From contig CANEVH010000001.1 of NCBI GenBank assembly GCA_947442105.1, positions 62,001 to 126,000 of the forward strand: a stretch of 64,000 nucleotides of DNA, read 5' to 3'. The notes under the pieces were generated by a model. That model had not been told where the DNA came from and ran no database searches. It worked only from the letters and a program-made list of their open reading frames with translations. The DNA comes from Comamonadaceae bacterium (GTDB lineage: Bacteria; Pseudomonadota; Gammaproteobacteria; Burkholderiales; Burkholderiaceae_C). Positions 36,112 through 45,336 of this stretch are shown piece after piece (the stretch's first letter is position 1; every line of letters begins with the position of its first letter). The translations under genes were made by a program, and so were the position numbers.

Positions 36112-37026
36112 TTACCAGTTGTCGTCGCTGCCAGACGATTCACTGGCGTCCCAGCCGTCGCCCGCACCGGCGTCAAAGCTGCCCAGATCGGGCGGCGCGG
36201 GGGCGTCAAAGGGCACGTAGCCGCCATTTCCGGTGGCCGCGCTGGGCGCTGGCGCATTGCTGGCACTGTGGTGATCGCCTTCGAAGGCTTTGGTCAGCGC
36301 GTAGCCTGCCGCGAGGCCGGCCACGCCACCGAGAACTGCGCCTCCTATGCCTGAGCCGCCCATGCCTGACGCGCCTTGTGCGGGCGTGCCGTAGCCTGGG
36401 CCATAGCCGGGCGCATAAGCAGCGCCGCTGGGCGCGTACTGGGCACCAAAACCCACCGGGCCTCCCGCTCGCGCCATGGGCGCCGGGTAGGCTGTGGCCG
36501 AAGCCGCTGCCTGCGCCTTGCTGCGGCGGATAAAAAACGCCACCAGCACCAGCACGCCAATGCCCAGCAGCACGTAATTGAGGTTCAGCGCCGGGCTTGC
36601 GGGCGCCGGGGCGATTGCAGGGGGCATTGCAGCGGCCACTGGCGTTGTCGATGGGGTGGCGGGCAGGCGGGCGCTGCTAGCGGCGGTGCCGATCTTGTCC
36701 AGGGTTTGTTGGAATTTTTCAGGGCTGGTGGCGAATTTGAGCGTGCTGTCGATGGCTTTGGCGCGCTGGAGTTGGGCCAGGGCTTCGTCGTACTTGGCTT
36801 CATGGGCCAGCACCTGGCCGAGTTCGTAGTGGGCGCGGGCGCTGTTGGGTTTTTCTTGCAGCACTTCGCGCAGCAGGGTTTCGGCCTGCGCATAGTGGCC
36901 AGCGTTCACCGCCGCTTCTATGTCTTTGGGCGCTGGCAGCGCCAGGGCCAAGGCGCAGGCGCCCAGCAGCAGGCTGGCGCCCAGCCAGCGCAGCGCGCGG
37001 CGGGTCAGAGTGGTGGCGGCTTGCAT
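36112..37026 (-). CDS. TPR membrane protein with Gly-rich C terminus
   Basis: A 304-residue protein: signal peptide (residues 1-30, ACALALALP), two TPR-like repeats (HYAQAETLLREVLQEKPNSA and KYDEALAQLQRAKAI), a membrane helix near residue 150 (YVLLGIGVLVLVAFFI), a low-complexity Gly/Ala/Tyr-rich region with a second hydrophobic Gly-rich helix (GGAVLGGVAGLAAGYAL) and an acidic Ser/Asp tail. The layout suggests an inner-membrane scaffold. I do not know a named function. It is 84 bases upstream of phaM on the same strand. Confidence 0.8.
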   Translation of the reverse strand: MQAATTLTRRALRWLGASLLLGACALALALPAPKDIEAAVNAGHYAQAETLLREVLQEKPNSARAHYELGQVLAHEAKYDEALAQLQRAKAIDSTLKFATSPEKFQQTLDKIGTAASSARLPATPSTTPVAAAMPPAIAPAPASPALNLNYVLLGIGVLVLVAFFIRRSKAQAAASATAYPAPMARAGGPVGFGAQYAPSGAAYAPGYGPGYGTPAQGASGMGGSGIGGAVLGGVAGLAAGYALTKAFEGDHHSASNAPAPSAATGNGGYVPFDAPAPPDLGSFDAGAGDGWDASESSGSDDNW

Positions 37027-37330
37027 AAGGTGAGTCCCCTTTGTTACATAAGGCGCTGACTGTAGTACCGCGCGCCGCTCGTTGTGTGCAGCGCGTGTAA
37101 ACCTGTGCGTTTGCGCAGCCCCTCACATTTATGAAAGTGTGCAGCACCGCCAATCATCGGAGTTGTTTCCTGAAGGACCGCTTTCACCGTTTTCGCCGGG
37201 TCGCGGGGGATAATTGCACTCACTTCGCTTCAGCACCGTTTTTCTGCGCCACGCCCAGCGTTTTGCGGCCTGCGCAGGTCCACCCGCCCTATGTTCCCTG
37301 TAGCCCCAGAAGCCCCAAAAGACTATTCCA
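37027..37330. other. 304-base divergent gap
   Basis: The gap between the TPR gene and the MATE gene holds the promoters of both. A degenerate copy of the dispersed palindromic repeat lies at about 37126-37165 (ATGAAAGTGTGCAGCACC core). No gene is supported; a short plus-strand frame at 37131 lacks features. Confidence 0.5.
37126..37165. repeat. Dispersed palindromic repeat, degenerate copy 3
   Basis: ATTTATGAAAGTGTGCAGCA followed by CCGCCAATCATCGGAGTT matches the repeat family core, but the terminal dyad is eroded. Confidence 0.5.
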
Positions 37331-38662
37331 ATGACGCTTTCCACCACGCCCCGCTTTGCCACCGGCTCGCCCCTGCGCCATGTGGTCGTCATGGCCAGCA
37401 CCGGGGCGGTGGGCCTGGTGGCGGTGTTTGTGGTGGACTTGATCAACCTGTTCTATATCTCGCTCTTGGGCGAGCCCGCCATTGCGGCGGCGGTGGGCTT
37501 TGCCGGGGTGGTGGGCTTTTTTCATACCTCGGTGTGCATTGGGTTGATGATTGGCATCACCGCCACGGTGTCGCGCAAGATAGGCGCGGGCCACAGCGCC
37601 GACGCCCGGCGCATGGCCAGCCACAGCCTGTTGCTGATGGCCGCCATTGCGGCCGTGCTGGCGCTGGCCACCCTGGTGTTTTTGGCGCCGCTGCTGGCGG
37701 CGTTGGGTGCGCGCGGTGAGGTGGCGGTGCTGGCGCAGCGCTACCTGACGGTGACTATGCCCTCGGTGCCGCTGCTGGGCGTGGGCATGGCCAGTTCTGC
37801 CCTGCTGCGCTCGGTGGGGGACGCGCGCCGCGGCATGGTGGTCACCCTGGGCGCGGCGGCGGTCACCGCCGTGCTGGACCCTTTGTTTATTTTTTACTTT
37901 GCCATGGGGCTGGACGGCGCGGCCGTGGTGTCGGTGATTTCGCGCTCGGTGCTGCTTGGCATTGGCTTGCACGGCGTGGCGCGTGTGCACCATTTGCTCG
38001 CGCCAGTGCAGCGCGCGCGTTTTGTGGCGGACGCGCGGGCCCTGTTCAAAGTGGCAGGTCCGGCGGTGCTGACCAATGTGGCCACGCCCGTGGGCGCGGC
38101 CTTTGTGACGCACAGCGTGGCGCAGTTTGGTGCCTCTGCGGTGGCCGGTCAGGCCACGGTGGACCGGCTCACGCCGGTGGCGTTTGGTTTGATTTATTCG
38201 CTCAGCGGCGCCGTGGGTCCCATCCTGGCGCAAAACCTGGGCGCCGGGCGCTTTGACCGGGTGCGCCAGACCCTGCGCGCCAGTCTGGGCTTTATGCTGG
38301 TGGCTGTGGCTGCCGCTTGGCTGCTGCTGGCGCTTTTGCAGGGGCCGCTGACGCGGGCCTTTTCGCTCGAAGGCCAGGCCGCGCTCTTGTTGCAGGCCTT
38401 TTGCAGCTGGCTGGCCGCAGGCTTCTTTTTTGCTGGGGCCTTGTTTGTGGCCAATGCGGCCTTCAACAACCTGGGCCACCCGCTGTGGTCCACCGGTTTT
38501 AACTGGGCACGTGCCACCGTGGGCACGATTCCGCTGGCCTGGTGGGGGGCGCACTATGGCCCGGTGGAGGTGCTGGCCGGGCAGGCGCTGGGCACGGCGG
38601 TGTTTGGCGCCCTGGCGTTGTGTATCGCCTTTCGGCTGACTGCCAGTTTGGGAAAGCAATAG
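37331..38662 (+). CDS. MATE family efflux transporter
   Basis: A 443-residue protein with about twelve membrane helices. It shows the MATE pattern of two related halves with inner-helix motifs such as LINLFYISLLGEPAIAAAVG and GVGMASSALLRSVGDAR, and the later block LTPVAFGLIYSLSGAVGPI. MATE pumps export cationic drugs or metabolites using Na or H gradients. No regulator lies adjacent. Its stop codon overlaps the ribosome site of the KirBac gene (AATAGGAGG), so the two are co-transcribed. Confidence 0.92.
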   Translation: MTLSTTPRFATGSPLRHVVVMASTGAVGLVAVFVVDLINLFYISLLGEPAIAAAVGFAGVVGFFHTSVCIGLMIGITATVSRKIGAGHSADARRMASHSLLLMAAIAAVLALATLVFLAPLLAALGARGEVAVLAQRYLTVTMPSVPLLGVGMASSALLRSVGDARRGMVVTLGAAAVTAVLDPLFIFYFAMGLDGAAVVSVISRSVLLGIGLHGVARVHHLLAPVQRARFVADARALFKVAGPAVLTNVATPVGAAFVTHSVAQFGASAVAGQATVDRLTPVAFGLIYSLSGAVGPILAQNLGAGRFDRVRQTLRASLGFMLVAVAAAWLLLALLQGPLTRAFSLEGQAALLLQAFCSWLAAGFFFAGALFVANAAFNNLGHPLWSTGFNWARATVGTIPLAWWGAHYGPVEVLAGQALGTAVFGALALCIAFRLTASLGKQ

Positions 38663-38671
38663 GAGGTGGAC

Positions 38672-39617
38672 ATGCGCAATGACCGGGCCAAAATCTTGCG
38701 CCGTTTGCCCCACCAGGCGGGCGGCAACACCGCCTTCAAGATTGAAAAGGTGGGCGTCTCTGAGTTTGACCTGAGCGACCCTTACCACTTGGCTTTGACG
38801 CTGACTTGGCCGCAGTTTTTTGTGGGCCTGTTGGTGGTCTACCTGGCCATCAACATGGTGTTTGCCCTCTTGTACTTTGCCGCGCCGGGCACGGTGACCA
38901 ATTGGGAACCCGGTTCTTTGCTGGGCGCGTTTTTCTTCAGCATCGAGACCCTGGCCACCGTGGGCTACGGCAATATGGCGCCGGTGACCACGTACAGCCA
39001 CGTGGTCTCGGCCGTGGAAATTTTTGTCGGCATGCTACTCACCGCCACCATGACCGGGCTGGTGTTTGTGCGCTTTTCCAAGCCGCGCGCCAAAATCATT
39101 TTTGCCGATAAGGCGGTGGTCAGGCGCAGTGACGGGCGCACCCGACTGATGGTGCGCATTGGCAACGGCCGCATGTACCCGCTCCACGACGCGACCGCCC
39201 GCTTGACCACGCTGGTTCAGCGAGGTGGAGCCCAGCGGGCAGCGTTTCCGCTATTTGGTGGACTTGAAGCTATTGCGCGACGATATGTCCTCGTTTCCGC
39301 TCACTTGGACCGTGATCCATGAAGTGACCGAAGACAGCCCCTTGGCACTGCTGCGCACGGCGGACCCCCAAACCTTGGCAGCGTCGGGGCTGCGCGTCAT
39401 GCTCAGTGTGACGGCACGCGACCCATCGCTTAGCGCGCAGGTGTACGCGTCCGCCACGTTCGCTGCTCAGGACATTGCCCTAGACATGCGCTACGCCGAT
39501 GCCGTGACCACACTCAGCGAAGAACACGCTTTGGCCGACATGCGCCGGCTGGGCGTGGTGGAACCAGAACTAGCGCATGAGCCGCAAGCGAGCGCTGCGG
39601 CAGCTTCCGACCACTAG
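38672..39617 (+). pseudogene. KirBac-type inward rectifier potassium channel, frameshifted
   Basis: The first frame (38672-39322) encodes a slide helix, TM1, pore helix with selectivity filter TLATVGYGNMAP, TM2 and the start of the cytosolic domain (KIIFADKAVVRRSDG, RIGNGRMYPLHDATARLTTL). It then loses homology. The second frame continues the family exactly, from SEVEPSGQRFRYLVDLKLLR to PLTWTVIHEV and the end at 39617. A single extra base, probably a G in the GG at 39214-39215, explains the switch (CTGTTCAGC expected, CTGGTTCAGC present). Without correction the protein lacks most of its cytosolic domain. AGGAGG precedes ATG 38672. Either a real inactivation or a sequencing error. Confidence 0.85.
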
Positions 39618-39985
39618 CCGCGCTTGGCGGCAGCGCGCAGCTCGTCCATCACGCGCGGGTCCATGCGGGCAAGTTCCCACATACGGGCCTCGTTGCGTGC
39701 CTGCGCGGCAGCTTTGAGGCGTGTCTCAAGCGCAAGTGCTACCGCAGTGCTGGCACGGCGCAAGGGCCGGGCGCAAAATGCCAGACCGGCAAACACCAGG
39801 CTCCACAAAGCCACCCAGCCAAGCAAGAGGTGGCCGTCCGCCCAGTTTTCAATCACCTGGTCGGCCACCACCAAAAGCGAGGCCATCACGGCGGAAAGCA
39901 AAACACCAGCGAGCGTTTTGGACGCTTCACCGGGGATGGCGGTTTGGGGGGAGGCGGGAAAATCAAAATCGGCAAAACGGCGCAT
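39614..39985 (-). CDS. Small two-helix membrane protein of unknown function
   Basis: A 123-residue protein with two adjacent membrane helices (LAGVLLSAVMASLLVVADQVI and HLLLGWVALWSLVFAGLAF) and a charged C-terminal helix (LETRLKAAAQARNEARMWEL). The start at 39985 has a good AGGAG site upstream; an extension to 40030 is not needed. It overlaps the convergent KirBac 3' end by four bases. No family recognised. Confidence 0.75.
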   Translation of the reverse strand: MRRFADFDFPASPQTAIPGEASKTLAGVLLSAVMASLLVVADQVIENWADGHLLLGWVALWSLVFAGLAFCARPLRRASTAVALALETRLKAAAQARNEARMWELARMDPRVMDELRAAAKRG

Positions 39986-40108
39986 GGTGAACTCCTGAAA
40001 GTTGCAAGACAAAGAAGGCATTCCCTTCACAATGGGCTCGATACTAGGGTTACTACTAATATCGGTCTACTTTTGATTTGTGATGATTAACATTCACCAA
40101 ACTTATAT

Positions 40109-41098
40109 ATGCCCGCTCCCACCCTGCCCATGCGCAGCTTCGACCTCAACCTGCTCAAAGTGTTTGACGTGGTGATGGCCGAGCGCAGCCTGACCAAGGC
40201 GGCGCAGGTGCTCTCGCTCACCCAGCCGGCGGTGAGCAATGCTTTGCGCCGCCTGCGTGAGGCGCTGGGCGACGATTTGCTGGTGCGCCACGGCCGGGGC
40301 TTGCAGGCCACGCCCAAGGCGCTGGAGTTGTGGCCCGAAATCCGCCAGACCCTGGAACAATTGCAGGCCACACTGGCGCCGCGCGTGTTTGACCCAGCGC
40401 ACGCCCAGCGCAGCTTTGTGCTCACCATGGCCGACGCCACTGCCGCCGAGCTGATGGTCGGCATGGTCACGGCGGTGACGCAGCAGGCCCCCGGCGTCTC
40501 CCTGCGCACCGTGCCACTGACCACGCGCGACCCGCGCCAATTGCTGGACGAGGGCCAGGTCGATCTGGCCATCGGCCACTTTCCTGCCGTATTGCAAGAG
40601 CTGTCGGCCCGCGCCCAAGCCGGTGAAGCCGCGAGTTTCTTTCACCAGCGCTTGTTTGAGAGTGACTATGTGTGCGTCATGCGCCACGGCCACGCCCTGG
40701 CCAGCGCGCCCCTCACGCTGGACGGCTATTGCGGCGCCCAGCACATGCTGGTGAGCTTTTCTGGGCGCGCTTTTGGCCTGATCGACGAGGCGCTGGCCGC
40801 GCAGAACCGCAGTCGGCGTGTGGTGCTGACGGTGAACCAGTTTTTCACCACCGGCAAGGTGGTGGCGCATTCGGACCTGCTGGCGGTGCTGCCCCGGCAC
40901 TTTTTGAAATCCACCGGCTTTGAGTCGCAACTGCTGGTGCGCGAGCTGCCGTTTGAGGTGCCGCCCATCCAGGTCGACGCGCTGTGGCACCGCCGCTTTG
41001 AGCACGACGGCGCCCACCGCTGGCTGCGCGCCCAGGTGCAAGCGGCGGCTGCGGGCGCGTTCCCGGCGCAAACAGCGAAAACAAACAGCGAAAAGTGA
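40109..41098 (+). CDS. LysR family transcriptional regulator
   Basis: A 329-residue LysR-type regulator. The N-terminal winged helix-turn-helix (FDLNLLKVFDVVMAERSLTKAAQVLSLTQPAV region, residues about 10-70) is followed by a periplasmic-binding-fold effector domain with MADATAAELMVGMVTAV and VLTVNQFFTTGKVVAHSDLL. It resembles the NodD/LinR-like group. The target is unknown. It is divergent from the 39614 gene; the gap includes ACTAGGGTTACTACTAAT near 40042, a possible operator. The metallophosphoesterase gene starts 3 bases after its stop. Confidence 0.9.
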   Translation: MPAPTLPMRSFDLNLLKVFDVVMAERSLTKAAQVLSLTQPAVSNALRRLREALGDDLLVRHGRGLQATPKALELWPEIRQTLEQLQATLAPRVFDPAHAQRSFVLTMADATAAELMVGMVTAVTQQAPGVSLRTVPLTTRDPRQLLDEGQVDLAIGHFPAVLQELSARAQAGEAASFFHQRLFESDYVCVMRHGHALASAPLTLDGYCGAQHMLVSFSGRAFGLIDEALAAQNRSRRVVLTVNQFFTTGKVVAHSDLLAVLPRHFLKSTGFESQLLVRELPFEVPPIQVDALWHRRFEHDGAHRWLRAQVQAAAAGAFPAQTAKTNSEK

Positions 41099-41101
41099 CC
41101 C

Positions 41102-41983
41102 ATGAAAATCCAGCTCCTGTCGGACCTGCACCTAGAGAGCCAGCCCGACTTTTTGCCCCAGCAGGCACCCCGCCCGGCCCAAGGCGCGGACCTGCTGGTG
41201 CTGGCCGGGGACATCGGCTCCTACCAAACCGGCTCCAAGCTGCAGGATGCCGACTTTGGTCTGGCGCAGTTTTCGCCCCTGCACGGCTGGCCCACGCCGG
41301 TAGTTTTTGTGCCCGGCAACCACGAGTACGACGGCCTGGACTTTGACGTCACCCACGCGCGCCTGCGCGCCACCTGTGCGCGCCTAGGGATCACTTGGCT
41401 GGAGCGCGAGGTGCTGAGCGGGCCCTGGCACGACCGCCAAGGCCGACCGGTGCGGCTGCTGGGCACCACGCTGTGGACCGACTTTGACGCCCTGGCACCA
41501 TCGCCAGAGTCGCCCGCCAAGCGGCGCACGGGCGGCCCCGGCGCGGGGGACAATCTGCTGGCGCAGCAGCTCAAAGCGCGCGAGAAAGCGTTCCGCGCCG
41601 CTAACTTTTACCTTAAGAAGACCGGCGGCACCCGCGACGGCCTGCCCTTTTTGGCCGAGCAGGTCCGCGATCAAGCCCTGGTGTGCCAAAGCTGGCTGGA
41701 GCAGGCGCTGGCCACGCCGTTTGCGGGCAGCACCGTGGTGGTGACGCACTTCGCCCCCAGCCTGCGCAGCGCCGACCCGCGCTACGGCCTGGTGCCGGGC
41801 ACTGCCGGGTTTTGCAGCGCGCTGGACCACTTGCTGCCCCAAGCCCAGCTTTGGCTGCACGGCCACCTGCATGCTCCGCAAGACTATGTGCACCAGGGCT
41901 GCCGCGTAGTGGCCAACCCGCTGGGCTATGCGCGCAAGAACGAACAGGCGCACTTTGCGCCAGCATCAACCATCGAGGTTTGA
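41102..41983 (+). CDS. Calcineurin-like metallophosphoesterase
   Basis: A 293-residue cytosolic phosphoesterase with the full dinuclear metal set: LLSDLHLE at the N terminus, VLAGDIGSY, VPGNHEYDG, VVVTHFAPS and LHGHLHAPQDY. The substrate cannot be read from sequence. It follows the LysR gene with a 3-base gap, so the two are in one operon, and the regulator may control it. Confidence 0.88.
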   Translation: MKIQLLSDLHLESQPDFLPQQAPRPAQGADLLVLAGDIGSYQTGSKLQDADFGLAQFSPLHGWPTPVVFVPGNHEYDGLDFDVTHARLRATCARLGITWLEREVLSGPWHDRQGRPVRLLGTTLWTDFDALAPSPESPAKRRTGGPGAGDNLLAQQLKAREKAFRAANFYLKKTGGTRDGLPFLAEQVRDQALVCQSWLEQALATPFAGSTVVVTHFAPSLRSADPRYGLVPGTAGFCSALDHLLPQAQLWLHGHLHAPQDYVHQGCRVVANPLGYARKNEQAHFAPASTIEV

Positions 41984-42051
41984 GGCGGCGGCTTGCTGCG
42001 CGGCAACTTCAGCAATGCCCTTGCACGCGGGCGCTGCCCACCTTGAAAAAG

Positions 42052-42666
42052 TTAGCGCGCGGCCAGTCCTTCAAAGCAGCTGGACATCACCATATCGATG
42101 ATTTGCGCCTCATCGTGCTGGCCACCCATTTTCAGGAATTCGAGCACCGGGTCGCAGGCCCGGGCGTACAGGGTGTAGAGCACCGCAATGGCGGGCAGCT
42201 TTGGATTGATCTGGCCCAGGGTCTGCGCTGCGGCAATCCATGCGCCTAGCTGCTGGCTAACCTCCATCAAACCCTGCATATAGGCGGCGTCGGCCATGAG
42301 TTTGGCGCGCAAGGTGGAGTTTTGGCTGGGCAGCGAGGGCATTTCGCCGCGCAGCATGCGTTCCATGGTCCAGCGTGCAATCGCCCGCAGTTGCACCATG
42401 GGCGCCGCCGGTGGCAGCTCGCGCACATAGGCCTGGGCGCGCTGCATCACCCGCACCATGGCGGCGGCGGCCAGGTCTTCTTTGCTGGAAAAATGCTTGT
42501 ACAAGCTGGCTTTGGCAATGCCCACGCTGGCGGCCACCTCATCGACCGTCATCGCTTCAAAGCCTTTTTCGGCCAACAGGCGGCTGGCGGTTTGGATGAT
42601 GGCGTCCTCACGCGCTTGCAGCATTTGCGCCTTGAAAGAAACTTTGCTGGGTAAAGTGTTTGCCAT
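42052..42666 (-). CDS. TetR family transcriptional regulator
   Basis: A 204-residue regulator. The N-terminal helix-turn-helix is clear (IIQTASRLLAEKGFEAMTVDEVA, then GIAKASLYKHFSSKEDL). The C-terminal ligand domain includes MVQLRAIARWTMERMLRGEM and is typical of AcrR-like members that sense small hydrophobic compounds. It is divergent from dadA with a 172-base gap between them; whether it regulates dadA is not shown. Confidence 0.9.
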   Translation of the reverse strand: MANTLPSKVSFKAQMLQAREDAIIQTASRLLAEKGFEAMTVDEVAASVGIAKASLYKHFSSKEDLAAAAMVRVMQRAQAYVRELPPAAPMVQLRAIARWTMERMLRGEMPSLPSQNSTLRAKLMADAAYMQGLMEVSQQLGAWIAAAQTLGQINPKLPAIAVLYTLYARACDPVLEFLKMGGQHDEAQIIDMVMSSCFEGLAAR

Positions 42667-42838
42667 ATCCGCAGTTTATCCGCCGCGAATGAAAAATGGC
42701 TTCTGCGCCTGTTCTGTGACTCGCCAGTCGCAACCCTAGGGCACAAGACCCACGGCTCCAGGCTCCGCGCCACAAGGATGTGAAAGAAATTGACGCCCGC
42801 CCGCGCTGCGCTGGCGGCAAGAGTGCACACTGTGGGCC

Positions 42839-44155
42839 ATGAAAATCATTGTTCTGGGCGCCGGCATCATCGGCATCAGCACCGCGTGGCACCTTGCCCA
42901 GCGCGGCCATGCGGTCACCGTGGTCGAGCGCCAAAGCGGCGCCGCACTCGAAACCAGTTTTGCCAACGCCGGCCAAATCTCGGTGAGCTACTGCGAGCCC
43001 TGGGCCAACCGCGAGGCGCCGCTCAAGGCGCTGAAGTGGATGCTGAGCAAAGAGGCGCCCCTGCTGTTTCGCCCGCAAAACCCCTTGGGGCCGGGTTGGC
43101 GCCAGTACGCCTGGGGCCTGCAATTTTTGGCCCAGTGCAACGATGTCGCCTTTGAGCGCAATGTGCAGCAGCTCGTCGCCCTGGGCGCCTACAGCCACGC
43201 TGCGCTCAAAGAGGTGGTGGCTACCACCGGCATCACTTACCAGCGCTTAGAGCGCGGCATTGCGCACTATTTCACCGACCAGCATGCCTTTGACTCCGCC
43301 GCGCAGTCCGCCGTCCTCATGGCGCGCTATGGCGTGGACCGTAAGGTGGTTAACCGCGAAGAGATGCTGCGCATAGAGCCCTCGCTGGCGCACTTTGGCC
43401 CGCGCATCGTGGGCGGCACCTTCACTGCGAGTGACGAATCTGGCGACGCCTGCGCCTTCACCCAGGCCTTGGCTGCGCAGTGCGCCCAGCACGGCGTGCA
43501 GTTTTTGTACGGCCACCGCGTGGAGCGCATCCACCTGGCCGGTGGTGGGGTGCAATCGGTGGTGGCGCGCCCGGTGCAAGCGCAGGACCAAGCCCAGGCG
43601 GCAGCGCAAGTGCTGCGCGCCGACCAGGTGGTGGTGGCCTGCGGCTCGTTCAGCGCGCCGCTGTTGCGCGGCGTGGGTGTGGATTTGCCCATTTACCCCG
43701 GCAAGGGCTATAGCGCGACCTTCAAGATATTGAACGCCGACGCAGCGCCCATGGTCTCCACCATCGACGACGCGAAAAAAATCGCCATTACCCGCCTGGG
43801 CGACCAGATTCGGGTGGCCGGCACCATTGAGGTGGGCAGCTACGACCTCACGCTCACCAGCCCGCTGGCCCGCGCGCGCTGCCAGATGCTGGCGCGCCGG
43901 GTGGAAGAAGTGTGGCCCGGCATGTGCGATACCCGCACCGAGGAAGAGGGCGGTCAGCCCCACTTTTGGGCCGGTTTGCGCCCCGCCACGCCCACCAACA
44001 TTCCCTACATCGGCCAAACCAAGGTGCGCGGCCTGTGGGTCAACGCCGGGCACGGCACCCTGGGCTGGACGCATGGCGCGGGCTCGGGCAAGGCACTGGC
44101 AGAACTGATGGATGGGCGCCAGCCCGATATGGCCTTTACCACCTACCAGGGCTGA
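42839..44155 (+). CDS. dadA: D-amino acid dehydrogenase small subunit
   Basis: A 438-residue FAD-dependent enzyme that oxidises D-amino acids (for example D-alanine) to 2-oxo acids at the inner membrane. The FAD-binding motif is IIVLGAGIIGISTAWHLAQRG, followed by the DadA signature TSFANAGQISVSYCEPWA and the C-terminal LRPATPTNIPYIGQT with NAGHGTLGWTHGAGSG. Length fits (about 430). The usual partner alanine racemase (dadX) is not adjacent. Start ATG 42839 gives the FAD motif at residue 2. Confidence 0.93.
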   Translation: MKIIVLGAGIIGISTAWHLAQRGHAVTVVERQSGAALETSFANAGQISVSYCEPWANREAPLKALKWMLSKEAPLLFRPQNPLGPGWRQYAWGLQFLAQCNDVAFERNVQQLVALGAYSHAALKEVVATTGITYQRLERGIAHYFTDQHAFDSAAQSAVLMARYGVDRKVVNREEMLRIEPSLAHFGPRIVGGTFTASDESGDACAFTQALAAQCAQHGVQFLYGHRVERIHLAGGGVQSVVARPVQAQDQAQAAAQVLRADQVVVACGSFSAPLLRGVGVDLPIYPGKGYSATFKILNADAAPMVSTIDDAKKIAITRLGDQIRVAGTIEVGSYDLTLTSPLARARCQMLARRVEEVWPGMCDTRTEEEGGQPHFWAGLRPATPTNIPYIGQTKVRGLWVNAGHGTLGWTHGAGSGKALAELMDGRQPDMAFTTYQG

Positions 44156-44206
44156 ACCGGCGCCTGGGTCGGGCCAAGCCGCGCCCGGCCACGTCAACTG
44201 CCGCTT

Positions 44207-45223
44207 TTACGCAGCCCGAGCGGCCCCATGCGCCTGTTCCAGGCACTCCAGCAGCGCCCGCGTGGCCCGCGAGGGCTGAGGCGAGCGCCGGGTGATGGCA
44301 AAAAAGTCGCAGGCGTAGTGAAACAGCGCGGGCTTGACCGCCTGCATTTGCCCCGCATTCACAAAGCTCTGGGCGTAGTGGATGGGCAAAAAACCCAAAA
44401 ATTGGCCCGACAAGATCAAGGTGGCAATCGATTCCTGGTCAAAGCCGGTGGCCTTGCGCGGCATACGCCGGGCCTGGCTGATTTCCATATTGGGCGAGTG
44501 GTAGCCCAGGCCGGCAAAGGCGTGGCCGCGCAGGCTGGTCCAGTCCAGCGCCTGCGCCGCCTCAGACGGCGCGCCTGGCGTGCCAAACAAGGCGTGGCCC
44601 GGCCCGCAATACAAAAGCATGGATTCGTCAAACAGCCGGGAGTATTGCAGTGTGTCCGAGCTGCGGTGGCCGGGAATGACGCCGATCTGAAACTGGCCGT
44701 CCAGCACCCCGCGCTCAATGCCGTTGAGCGTGGCCACATGCAGTTGCAGCGACACCTCGGGCGCGCGCTGCACAAACAGGGTTATCGCCTGGGCGATATG
44801 GCAGGCCGGGTTGCTCACGGTTTTGTCAAACACCGCCACATGCAACTCGCCGCCCATGCGCTGGTGGATTTCGTCCACCCCGCTGCGAAACGCGTCGGTG
44901 GCCGACAAGAGCTGGCGGGTCTGGGCGTAAATCTGCTGGCCCTCGGGAGTGAGCGCAAAGCCCGCGCGCCCGCGCCGGCACAGTACCAGGCCTAGGCGGG
45001 TTTCCAGGTCCTTGATGTGGCGGCTCACGGTAGAGGTGCCAATGTTGAGCTCGAGTTCGGCCGCCGCCATGCCGCCGCAGTCCACCACCGTGCGAAACAC
45101 GCGCAGCAGGCGCAAGTCCATGTCGCTGATCTGTCCCAGCGCCGCCCGGCTGGGCGGGGCCGTTTCGGGCGCGGGTCCGGAGTTGGTGCGCGACGTGGGA
45201 GCCTCAGAAGATTTAAGTTTCAT
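44207..45223 (-). CDS. LysR family regulator of the transaminase operon
   Basis: A 338-residue LysR-type regulator. The helix-turn-helix lies near residues 40-95 (DLRLLRVFRTVVDCGGMAAA, NIGTSTVSRHIKDLETRLG), with an N-terminal Pro/Ser-rich extension of about 35 residues, and the effector domain follows (GGELHVAVFDKTVSNPACHI). It is divergent from the omega-amino acid transaminase gene and separated by 113 bases holding a palindromic operator-like site, the standard arrangement for local control of a catabolic operon. The inducer is likely an amino acid or its semialdehyde (inference). Confidence 0.9.
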   Translation of the reverse strand: MKLKSSEAPTSRTNSGPAPETAPPSRAALGQISDMDLRLLRVFRTVVDCGGMAAAELELNIGTSTVSRHIKDLETRLGLVLCRRGRAGFALTPEGQQIYAQTRQLLSATDAFRSGVDEIHQRMGGELHVAVFDKTVSNPACHIAQAITLFVQRAPEVSLQLHVATLNGIERGVLDGQFQIGVIPGHRSSDTLQYSRLFDESMLLYCGPGHALFGTPGAPSEAAQALDWTSLRGHAFAGLGYHSPNMEISQARRMPRKATGFDQESIATLILSGQFLGFLPIHYAQSFVNAGQMQAVKPALFHYACDFFAITRRSPQPSRATRALLECLEQAHGAARAA

Positions 45224-45244
45224 AAATACGCAACTAAATAGTGA

Positions 45245-45267
45245 TAACTCTCACTTTGTAAGAGTAA
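45245..45267. promoter_or_regulatory. LysR-type operator-like palindrome
   Basis: ACTCT at 45247-45251 and AGAGT at 45261-45265 flank CACTTTGTA, with further partial symmetry outside. It sits in the divergent gap between the LysR gene and the transaminase gene, as expected for the autoregulatory site of such regulators. Confidence 0.5.
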
Positions 45268-45336
45268 CAGAAGCCCCCACAATCGATCCTTATATGGGCT
45301 GCCCGTCAAACGCCCACCGCTTACCAGGAGCCCGCC

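Noticed and set aside
37289-39001. 570-codon minus-strand frame opposite the MATE gene
   Set aside because: Its composition is extreme (Gln, His, Arg), it has no known motif and it lies opposite a well supported transporter.
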